Shown in pieces: positions 57,001 to 64,000 of a stretch of DNA of 64,000 nucleotides (the stretch's first letter is position 1; each line of letters starts with the position of its first letter). Made by a program: the position numbers and the translations under genes. This DNA comes from Tenebrio molitor (Eukaryota > Arthropoda > Insecta > Coleoptera > Tenebrionidae). The stretch lies in contig NC_091047.1 in assembly GCF_963966145.1 (NCBI RefSeq), positions 10,478,001-10,542,000 of the forward strand. The letters are read 5' to 3'. The notes beneath the pieces are model-generated. The model was not told the DNA's origin. It saw nothing but the letters and a program-made list of their open reading frames with translations, and ran no database searches.

Positions 57001-59377
57001 TATAAGAAATAATAAACCAAAGGCAAATTAAGAGACTATATTATAGGCACCTCGTTAGGATAAAAAGTATAATTAAAACTGTTAACAACAGAAACGGTGA
57101 GAAATTAATGCGAATGAAACGTTCGAAGCGACAGAAAAAATTCCCAACCCAAAAGAACATAAATTCTCCCAGAAATAAAAAACTAGAATTTCGAATGTTC
57201 AACAACGCATATAGTATCAAAAAAATCGTGATCACAAAAATGATCAAAAAATTGTTCTCGACGACGCAAATATTTACATTGTGCATCGTAACCAAAGTGC
57301 AAAATACAAAATTTGCTTACTTTTGGGTAAAACTCTACATAATGTTTTCGTACCACTTTACGCTATAAAAACAAAGAAATCGTTAGGGTAACGATCACCG
57401 TACTAAAACAGAAATAAAAAAAATAAAAAAACAATACTAACACTTACTTCCCCGTCAATGGTTTTGTCAGAATCCGACTTGTCGTCGTCGTCGTTTTCCA
57501 GTTCCATGTGTTCCTCGGTGGTTTGGGGCATGAGCTGAAGTTCTTCTTTAGACTTGAACTCGAGCTTTAAAATGTAGGGGGCGAACAGCAGCCCCATTAT
57601 GACCTGAGAGAAGAAGATTATTAATCGCGCTAACAAGTCGAGAGTACAACCTTCAAGTTGGTATTTTTTCTGGTGCGTAAACCACCCATCCACAAATCTG
57701 CGAGGATAATTTGAGAGCACGGATGGGCCAAGAGCGCTCGGTGATTGGCGGCGACGGCGAGACTTAGGCACGTTTGACCCGACCAGTTTTGTAGTTCGCA
57801 GGTTAAAAGCTGTTGGGTTTGATCGTCGTCTTGTCTGTAGCAGTAGTCCAGAACTTCCAAAGCTGCGATTTTTACAATTTAATTTTCGTCGTTTCGATCG
57901 AACACAACAACCAACCTATATTCTCAAATTCTTTTCCGTAACTTCTCAATTCTTCGTAGACTTCGGTCTCCATGTCATCTTCGGCGGCTTCGTGTGCCAT
58001 GGCCTTGTACAGTTTGCAACCGACCAAAGCTTTGGCCAGGGCTTCTTCGCCATGTTGCCACATCAACAACGCCATTTTATGTCTTTTCATCAGCACAGCC
58101 CATATCTTAAACGAAATATTGGATCCCGCCGATACTTCAAAGTTTTACAAAAACTCACCAGTAATTCGTTAAAAGGATAATCGAAGAGGCAAGGATTCGC
58201 ATTAGAGGGAAGCGCTTGAGCCAATAAGCTCATCGCATTACCGTATTGTTTCACGAATGAAGTGGAGTTTCGTTGCATATTTTGCCCCTTGTTCATGACT
58301 TTTGCGTAAATAGGCCGGAATTTTCTCCTGGTATAAAAGGCCCTGTAGGCACCCCCCATTAATTTATTGATCACCAGTCCAATATCGTGCAAAGTGTACA
58401 CGTAGCCGGGAGGAATGTGGGGCCTGACGTCTCTCAAAATATACTGTAGCGTATTGCTAGGCCCTTCCTTTGAGTTGTAAAGATTCTCCAGTCGTGGTAT
58501 AGTCAAGAACTTTCGCATGCTCACGCCATTTTCTAATAATAGTTTCACGAAATCACATCTATCGTGCTCCAGTGCTTTCATCATGGCATCCTCGAGAGCC
58601 CCACGTGGCCACTCTTGACCGTAAATAAAGATTTCTGATCGAGCTATGTCAGCTCGGTTCCATGTGAGAGCCAAACTGAGCTGTTCGGTAGGAGAGAGAT
58701 GTTGCGACTTGAACAGCGCCGTCAGGATGGTTTGGTCGAGTTCTTGCGGTTTCTGATCGTATTTATCGGCGATTCGGAACACGGTTATCTACAAGAAAAT
58801 GTCTGTGGTGCCGGCTGTTAACCGCGAACTAACAGTGTTTACCAAATTTTTATTCTCCACGCACTGCATGAGTTCCGCGTATAGCCCTTCGGCCAGCTCT
58901 CTGTTAACCTCAAAAGCTCTAGTTATGGTCGCTATTATGTAATCTCGCATAGATTTTAAGACGGACAGTTCGTACCTTCAAAAGATTCAAATACAAAATA
59001 GAAAACAATATATTTCAAGGCGTGTTACTTGCACATGAAGGCGATCAAATCAGCGGCTCTCCCTGAACCATCGCAGACTACAATAGGTACAGGAGGATCG
59101 TCGGTGACGTATTCAAGGACAGCCCTTATAGTATTTGTTCCCCCTTCTATCACTAAACAGACTATGGGTATGGGACTTTGGGTAACTGCAAAATTTAAAG
59201 TGATGGTCCCACCGGTGTGCAATGACGAATTACCACTTACATGGATATAGTCTCTGTTTTGATATGTATTTTTCCAGTCTTCGCCTCAAGACTATTTCCG
59301 CACCGTATTTTCCGACAGTCCCATTATCGACTAGTAGGAAATAAGCGTGTCTACTGTTTAAAGCTGCAAACTTGGAC
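41888..59377 (-). CDS. trpm: TRPM-family cation channel, 3' part of gene (5' end outside window)
   Basis: 16 coding exons on the minus strand give about 1,412 residues with consistent phases: 59,377-59,241; 59,185-59,029; 58,975-58,843; 58,788-58,159; 58,105-57,916; 57,862-57,651; 57,603-57,448; 56,527-56,324; 56,273-55,925; 55,872-55,727; 55,659-55,135; 49,176-48,777; 48,723-48,535; 47,297-46,968; 46,848-46,576; 42,096-41,888. The product is a tetrameric plasma- or organelle-membrane channel for divalent and monovalent cations; the fly orthologue acts in Zn and Mg homeostasis. It has the MHR region, six membrane segments, TRP helix, coiled coil and a Ser/Thr-rich tail, but no alpha-kinase domain. 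The first seen exon starts mid-domain after a 3' splice site, so earlier exons lie to the right of 59,377, most likely beyond 64,000. Confidence 0.95.
42097..45221. other. trpm intron sequence, one dispersed repeat
   Basis: About 43,430-43,570 is copy 2 of repeat G (see 22,567-22,710). No other coding or repeat signal could be supported. Confidence 0.55.
45222..45351 (+). repeat. Foldback hairpin in a trpm intron
   Basis: AAAAATTAACCGGGTAATTTCC is mirrored by GGTATTACCCCCGATTAATT. Inner arms TTATTAAAAAGTTTTCATGA and CGTTCTTCGAACTCGTGG form the tip region. Confidence 0.6.
45514..45760 (+). mobile_element. MITE family H
   Basis: 247 bp between TA duplications (45,512-45,513; 45,761-45,762). 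Inverted ends GAGCAATAAATTTTGGTCCC / mirror GACCAAAATTTATTGCTCGG, extending into AATGTCATT. Confidence 0.82.
45791..45940 (+). mobile_element. Short foldback MITE
   Basis: GCTGCCAAATTTGGATTTCA is mirrored by TGAAATCCAAATTTAGCAGC, with AATCGG / CCGAATT outside. 150 bp, directly after MITE H. Confidence 0.7.
46576..47297 (-). CDS. trpm: trpm exons for the C-terminal tail
   Basis: 47,297-46,968 encodes GDDSTHGSKRSLNKRQLSQT ... LESVCGLLSPPRSPGLLSPP. 46,848-46,576 encodes RKRAQSEMSNPEMAINLEKE ... NPDLLSVVTETREYRITPVG. Frames join at both junctions. Low-complexity, probably regulatory. Confidence 0.88.
47298..48534. other. trpm intron, no feature seen
   Basis: 1.24 kb of AT-rich intron with no supported element. 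Confidence 0.5.
48535..49176 (-). CDS. trpm: trpm exons for the coiled coil and proximal tail
   Basis: The 49,176-48,777 exon continues the assembly coiled coil from the previous exon (ERIEHLTQ joins KVEDIHTKENIHTTALQNLE, then RRLVEQLQDVSTDMEKI) and runs into a Ser/Thr/Pro-rich tail. The 48,723-48,535 exon follows after a 53-nt intron (TFERQRTKSTDSKTSNDSGE). Upstream lies a 5.96-kb intron. Confidence 0.9.
49415..49545 (+). repeat. Foldback hairpin in a trpm intron
   Basis: GATGGCTATTATTCA is mirrored by TGAATAATAGCTAT. The tip holds ACACGAGACGTAGGCGAGTG. Confidence 0.5.
50444..50684 (+). mobile_element. MITE family X
   Basis: 241 bp. Ends CAGTTGGTTGCAAAAAAAAA and mirror CCCGTTTTTTTTGCAACCAC CTG. 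TA at 50,442-50,443 and 50,685-50,686; the second TA is shared with the next element. Confidence 0.82.
50687..50997 (+). mobile_element. MITE family Y
   Basis: 311 bp. Ends CAGGTGGGTGCTAAAAAAAA, then GCAAGCCATATCTCC, mirrored by GGAGATATGGCTTGCGG and GATGCACCTG. TA at 50,685-50,686 and 50,998-50,999. Confidence 0.82.
51276..51627 (+). mobile_element. MITE family Z, full copy
   Basis: Ends CCGTGTGATCAACAATTA / TAACTGTTGATCGCACCG flanked by TA. The interior matches 19,995-20,110 (GGCCAAACAGGCAACA, TTATTGAAAACACCATTACG). Confidence 0.65.
52112..52386 (+). mobile_element. MITE family I
   Basis: TTGGTCAAAGGCGGTCATGG near the left end is mirrored by CCATGACCACCTTTGACCAA at the right, with GTCGAAGC / GAAGCGGAC further in. 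Non-coding interior. Confidence 0.7.
52839..52978 (+). repeat. Foldback hairpin in a trpm intron
   Basis: AGTATTCAAACCTTGTTAAG, AAAGTGCCCTTGCAGACC and their mirrors form about 40-bp arms. The tip is CCTCGCCTACGGCTCGGTTT. Confidence 0.75.
53215..53400 (+). mobile_element. Foldback MITE
   Basis: About 66-bp inverted arms with only a few differences: TATCGTGCGTTCATTTAAAT ... GAAGAGTCGATTGTGAACGC, mirrored. The loop is about 50 bp. The high arm identity suggests a young insertion. Confidence 0.82.
54225..54360 (+). repeat. Foldback hairpin in a trpm intron
   Basis: TTTACGAACCAAGTGCG is mirrored by CGCAAGTGGTTCGTACAA. An inner pair CGCATTTTTTAAAGCACG / GTGCCTTTAATTAATGCGCG closes on the tip AGCGACGAAGGAGCGAG. 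Confidence 0.65.
55135..57603 (-). CDS. trpm: trpm exons for the channel domain and TRP helix
   Basis: Five exons. Membrane segments appear in order: VIMGLLFAPYILKLEF (S1 start), AYLIFLIIFSYTILV, EWLAISFLCTFGCEKL, NPCDMAAVLFFLIGAALRF, YCINSIYWYLHILNIL and MIYFVVLLLIVLMSFGV. The pore loop is FLEPYFMLYGEVYADKIDP with the filter around YGEVYA, followed by S6 (VYLLVANILLINLLIAVFNN) and the TRP region (VWMFQRFTVVMEYEQKPLLP). The intron between the S1 exon and the next is about 920 nt. A linker rich in Asp (ENDDDDKSDSDK) precedes S2. Confidence 0.94.
57651..59377 (-). CDS. trpm: trpm exons for the N-terminal melastatin homology region
   Basis: Six exons. The first reads SKFAALNSRHAYFLLVDNGT and RRRLEKYI. 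The next has PIPIVCLVIEGGTNTIRAVL and VPIVVCDGSGRAADLIAFM, the conserved nucleotide-binding-like MHR1/2 fold. Then come LSLALTWNRADIARSEIFIY, VKLLLENGVSMRKFL and the pre-S1 stretch LAHPCSQIILADLWMGGLRT. Introns are about 40-60 nt. This is the ligand-sensing, assembly-promoting cytoplasmic part of the channel. Confidence 0.93.
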
Positions 59378-60590
59378 CTAAAATCGAATTTCAAGAGGTG
59401 AAAAACCGATTCACAGATTTTATTTCATACATCGTAAAATAATTTAATGATAACTCTCTAATGCACCACTATTATTTGCTATTATGTGACACGACCATCA
59501 CATTTCAAGATTTCTAGTAATAAAAACGCACTAATGGATAACATTTTCCGTGATTGTGTGTTTTAAACACCTGCGGTTTTTTAACGTTGATGCAAAAAGG
59601 ATGCAACGGCTGGGAGAAAGCAGAACGTGTGATCTCTTCAAGTTCACCTTTACGGCAGTGATGAGACGAAAATAACTGAATTATTTAAAATAAGGTTTCG
59701 ATCTAAATGTCGACGAAAATGATAATAAAAACGTTTATTTTATGACGTATATGGAACTGGTATGTTTTTATTATGTTCACATACTGTTATGTTTTTTACG
59801 ATCTACAAAACTTAAAAGTTTTGATAAAAATAGCAGTAGCAGGTGTTGAAATGCTACATGTCCCTGCAGCATCGGAAGAGCCCAGGAGAGTAGAAAACTA
59901 TGTTGAGTTCAATTTTTTCTTTGACTTCCAAATGGGTTGGCACATTAAATTTTCAGTTTCTACCTATAACATAAACATTCACGAAGAATTCAATTTTTTT
60001 TTTCAAAAACATCTGTTACGAACTTTTTTGTTAATTCATAAATAAGGTCACTGTATTATTTTACAAAGATTTTGTACTAAGAATTGCAGAAAAATGAAAT
60101 ATTTTATAATTGTTCAGTGGTGCGAGTGTTGAGTGAAATTTCTAGAAACAACTCTTCCGTATTCTCTTAATTATGACGCTAATTCACATTAAGAGCATAT
60201 TCCATAAGGGGGTCATTTCCTCTACTGTTAAACTTTTGAGTTGCCTCCCTTTGCATTACTACTGGGTGTAATAGAAAAGTAATTTATAGCAAAAAATGAC
60301 AATTGAGAAATATACAGGTGTCTAAAAAAAAGACGAGTCTAGAGCTCCCTTATTTATCCGAAGATTTTAATTATCTATACACCAAATTAAATGGTTGTGA
60401 ATAGGCTACAAAATCACGTTTAGCCCCAAGGGCTTCAAGTCTAAACTGGCAAAATATTTTGTTTCAAATTCGAACACATACTTTTTTTTTAAGTAATTCT
60501 AATAGATATTTTCATTCAGAAAACAACAATGTACTCGTATCACAAGTATACGCTTACATACCAAAAATACAAAAAAAAAACAAACACTAG
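59378..60590. other. trpm intron, no feature seen
   Basis: Upstream of the first visible trpm exon. I looked for the preceding conserved exons (for example a VTGGAKNF-type motif) and found none on the minus strand. Confidence 0.5.
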
Positions 60591-60594
60591 CAAT

Positions 60595-60705
60595 TCACGT
60601 TTTTTTAAACACGCAGCAGGCCAAGATATTTTTTTGTTAGATTGGCGTCAGGTCCTGTCATATATGATATAACGTTTGGTTTTTAAATATTCGTCTTGTT
60701 GTCAA
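60595..60705 (-). repeat. MITE family Z, inverted fragment
   Basis: GCAGCAGGCCAAGATA, GTTAGATTGGCGTCAGGTCC and AATATTCGTCTTGTTGTCAA are the reverse complement of 20,080-20,190. Confidence 0.6.
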
Positions 60706-61099
60706 TTCCGTCATTAATTTAGTTAGTAATAATAATGTGGTCTGTCCTTTTTAAATTGGAAGGAGCATCGTTTAAATCTGGCAATGCGGTGGCAAGAAAA
60801 TGTCGAACAGACACTGACAGAAAAAAAAAGTTGCATCCGTTGCATCACTAAATCACTTAGTCCAACACGAAAAGAAAAAATCATAGTCAACTCTGTCTCA
60901 AAAAGAAGAGCTATAGTTTGTTTTTTAATCAAAGAACCACCTGTTGATTTAGGTTTGCAATAACAAATTTGTACTAAATTTAGGTAATTTAATGATATCT
61001 ATTGGTTATACCAGCCAACGGATGTCGTTTTTAATATCCTTGAAAGTACGCAAACTCGCACGTGTTACTCTCAAATTTGTTGTTACATATTATTGTATA

Positions 61100-61681
61100 C
61101 AGGGTGTTTTCGAAGTTGAGGTGTTCCTTTTAACATGTGATAGTATGCGTTGTTCTAAAGAATTTTAGCCAAAATCACCTTAGTAAAATGTGCACGGCAA
61201 TGAAGATACAATAAGTTAATTTTTTTGAAATTTTTGAAACCGGTCCTGCTCAAATTTGCGCTGATTTGTTAGAAATTAGAATTGACAAACAAAAAATCAA
61301 ATGAGCATGGACGTTAATCAAAACTACTGTCAGAGTTGTCATCTAATTATTCGAAATGGCTTTATTATTAATAATGAGCTCACAGATATGTTGCAAATGC
61401 ATGGGCAATGTTATCACGTTATCAGAATGCATCTGCAGCGTCCAGAGAGTATTGCAAAGCGATTTCCGGAAAGACACCATTCTGGGCCAAGTTAGTTATT
61501 AATCTAGTACAGCGGAGAAATGGACAGGACCGGACTTAAAATTTTAGAAAACAATAAAAATATACAATCAATTATCTCCGTTAATACAAACATTTTACTA
61601 AGAAGATTTAAGCTAAAATTCTTCAGAATAATGTGTAGTACCTCGTGTTACAAGGAACGCGTCAACTTCGAGAACACCCTG
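61100..61681 (+). mobile_element. Second mariner-type deletion derivative
   Basis: 582 bp with about 33-bp inverted ends (CAGGGTGTTTTCGAAGTTGA; mirror TCAACTTCGAGAACACCCTG) and TA at 61,098-61,099 and 61,682-61,683. The end motif is different from the element at 11,094, so it is a separate family. It contains a transposase N-terminal remnant. Confidence 0.82.
61301..61495 (+). pseudogene. DUF4817-like transposase remnant
   Basis: 64 codons: NELTDMLQMHGQCYHVIRMH ... SIAKRFPERHHSGPS. The pattern ...D-M-L...G-x-C...A-x-x-F-P-E-R-x-H-P/S matches the DUF4817-type N-terminus of insect mariner-like transposases (compare the remnant at 11,402). The rest of the transposase is deleted. Confidence 0.6.
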
Positions 61682-61698
61682 TACTATAATATGTATAA

Positions 61699-61790
61699 GT
61701 AGTAAAATGGATGTGTTTTTTTCACTAGTCACTCGGTAAGCCTCGTTGAACAAACTTACGATTAGTGTGAAAAACACCAATTTTACTACG
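61699..61790 (+). repeat. Foldback hairpin
   Basis: AGTAAAATGGATGTGTTTTT, TCACTAGTCACTCGGTAAG and their mirrors form about 35-bp arms around the tip CCTCGTTGAACAAA. Confidence 0.7.
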
Positions 61791-62046
61791 TATATTATTT
61801 ATAGGCTTTTTTGCAATTTTGAATTAAAATAGCACAAATCGAACCCACAATAATTTGAAATTATGTTCCTTGACAAATTTTATTATAATATGCTGTCATG
61901 TTTTTTGGCATCTATAGTAACCAACTTTTCGACATGCGATGTCGAAAAGACTTTTCGATACTGTTTTTTTGTGTAGGGTGAAAAAAAGAAGGCTGTTACT
62001 AAATTCAAAATGACAAGTATAATGACACTATTTTAATTCAAGATTG

Positions 62047-62177
62047 CAAAATAGTATATTATGCAACAAGATTTATAACCGGCACTTTAGACACGAGTTT
62101 TATTGGGCACGAGCGGAGTGAGTGTTTAATAAACGAATGTCTAGAGAAGTTTATAAACGAGTTGCATACTATACTTT
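62047..62177 (+). repeat. Foldback hairpin
   Basis: AAATAGTATATTATGCAAC and GATTTATAA are mirrored by TTTATAAACGAGTTGCATAC TATA. The tip is GGGCACGAGCGGAGTGAGTG. Confidence 0.65.
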
Positions 62178-63181
62178 TTCTACGACCAAATGAACAATGC
62201 AAATATAACACGTAACTTCTTTATTCAACGTTAATTTAAACATAAAATTCGAACCTGATAAACGTCAATTGACAAGTGACAAGTAACTTTTTGAGTGTCA
62301 CCAGAGCGTGACTAAAAAGCCCGTCACCTTTAGTCACCTTGTGACTAAAGCACATCACAAAGTCACAGCTTGTCAAGGTGTATTTAAAAGATCACTTAGC
62401 GTCATGGAAACATATGCGATAAATGGCGTTTTAAACATAGCAGTATAAAAAATTTATTAATATGCTTCGCTACTAATATCTCTATATAACTTCAATTTTT
62501 ATATTAGGTATGAGATTTTTCATCCTAGGTCAAAAGTGTACAATGTTGCCAGCTCTATTTTGGGTGTAAATTGCGGTGTTGGTGGTTTTTTGATAAAAAA
62601 AACGACTATAATATGTGTATTGTTTGGTTACAATAGCAACTGACGGTTGTTCCAATCGCAGCCTACAAAATTCGTAAAATTTATGTCGTTATTATGTCAC
62701 CGATTTTAAAGAAAAACAGAAAAATCGCTAGATTTCAAGTCAAGTTGACTGTGTGTGCAACCGTATAAAAGAAATTCTAATTTTATAATTGGAAGATATA
62801 TTTTTATTAATTGTCTGTAAGATACAACCAGCGCACATTAATCCAAAGAGCAGTCTAATCACGCATTAATCACAGAGATTTTGATACTTAGCAGGGTTAC
62901 TGCTATTAAAAATCTACATCAATCAATATCTCTGTTCTTATTGCTTCTACAGAAGAATTTTATGATACAAAATTGTAGAGCATAAAATTTATTACAACAA
63001 ACTTATATGCGTATATTCAATGGGAATTATGCCAAAAATGGTGCGTAAACGTAATCTCTTGCCGGTGGATCGCGGCTGTCTTTTGCCAGGAATTAAAAGA
63101 AAATCTAATTTTGTTGAGGTTATAGCAAAAGAAAATAATTAGTCGTTATTCGATTTGAAGTTAACTACACGAATGTGGATA

Positions 63182-63490
63182 AGAAGGACTGTTTAAGTTG
63201 GTGATACCGAATTTTATTTTTAAATGGTACACCTGGAGTAACTTCCGGTTGTTGATGGCTTCACACTGATAGCCGCATCAGTGACAAGTCAAATTTGATA
63301 TTTCAAATTAAATTAAACATGCCCGTAAATTGTTCGAGAGAAGAGTTAATTTATGTTGTTTAGAGCAAAATGGGGAGCGCTTCGAGAATTTCCTTTAGTT
63401 AATTTTTACTCTCATAACCTACCATTTTGTCATTGTTAATGCTACGTCAGATATCTGTCAAATAAACCCACAAAACATATGTCTGTCCAC
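63182..63490 (-). mobile_element. MITE family C, disrupted copy
   Basis: 63,182-63,258 (AAGGACTGTTTAAGTTGGTG ... GGAGTAACTTCCGGTTGTTG) and 63,437-63,490 (GTTAATGCTACGTCAGATAT ... ATAAACCCACAAAACATAT) are consecutive parts of family C in reverse orientation, separated by about 175 bp of foreign sequence. The far end is lost. Confidence 0.65.
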
Positions 63491-64000
63491 GAATAACAAA
63501 TATAGTTATGTGAAGATATGGTATTTGATAAATAACTGTACTGTATCAAGATGAGTGAAAAATCAACGAATATTCGTCGAGACAACATGTGCCGAGCTGG
63601 CTTTAGCCTTAAGTACCTCTTAATCTGTTTTTCTGGGTTTGGGTTAAAAGTTGGCGAGGGTGACATAACGAACTTTCGAAATTCAAGAAAAACAGGAGTT
63701 AACAAACTATTTTTTGCCGCCATAGAAATGTTAGACTTGTTGATTTAACAATGGCACAGTTTCTAATGTTTCCATAACTAAACTTGACTAAACTTGAAAG
63801 TCGCTTGTACTATGGAAACAGATACAAACAGGTAAATAAAGTTTAAACGTGTTCAGTAGTTGTTGTATTGAGTTTACGCGATGCGTTGTTCGTAGCGCAA
63901 ATATCATTCTCACTCAAAGATGCGTAGGACCTTTTTTTTAAGTAAATTATACGCCCTCTAACTTTGTGTCGTATTTTTTTTTTACTGTAGAAGAGAAAGG
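63491..64000. other. No recognisable gene
   Basis: Right edge, AT-rich, presumably inside the 5' part of trpm. The two overlapping open frames here have no supporting features. Confidence 0.45.

Overview
The window is animal, almost certainly insect, nuclear DNA. It is AT-rich, its genes have exons split by very short introns (46-58 nt is typical), and it carries a divergent H2A/H2B pair and a single trpm-type channel gene. A beetle is my best guess, from the style of the genes and repeats; this is inference.

Layout. Roughly 1-28,000 is repeat territory with only one normal gene locus, the histone pair at 17.7-18.8 kb. It holds an intact 2.6 kb pogo-type DNA transposon whose 573-aa transposase is uninterrupted and ends in a PHD-like finger (5,965-8,565). 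It also holds deletion derivatives of mariner/Tc1-type elements, a THAP-domain relic, many TA-flanked MITEs and foldback hairpins, LTR-like segments, a GC-rich insertion full of stable RNA-type hairpins (619-1,516), and a decayed reading frame made of about four tandem copies of a 68-residue unit (23,968-24,870).

From 28.1 to 39.5 kb is a compact housekeeping block: Hddc2 (+), an ODF3/CIMAP1-like sperm-tail protein (-), Armc6 (-), Gle1 (+), Coa1 (-) and Edc3 (+). Armc6 and Gle1 are divergent with about 420 bp between start codons. Hddc2/CIMAP1-like and Gle1/Coa1 are convergent, with stop codons 25 and 52 bp apart and poly(A) signals that overlap stop codons.

From 41.9 kb to at least 59.4 kb lies the 3' part of a trpm cation-channel gene on the minus strand. 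I traced 16 coding exons (about 1,412 residues, frames consistent across every junction). Its 5' end lies beyond the right edge. The long trpm introns are loaded with MITEs and foldback elements belonging to the same families as the left part.

The genes do not form a pathway; they are ordinary insect neighbours. The most unusual signals are in the repeats: the tandem coding repeat, the structured GC-rich insertion, pairs of elements sharing a single TA target, and a set of foldback hairpins with different arms but similar CGAG-rich tips. All exon boundaries were worked out by eye from splice dinucleotides and frame continuity; no alignment or database search was run.
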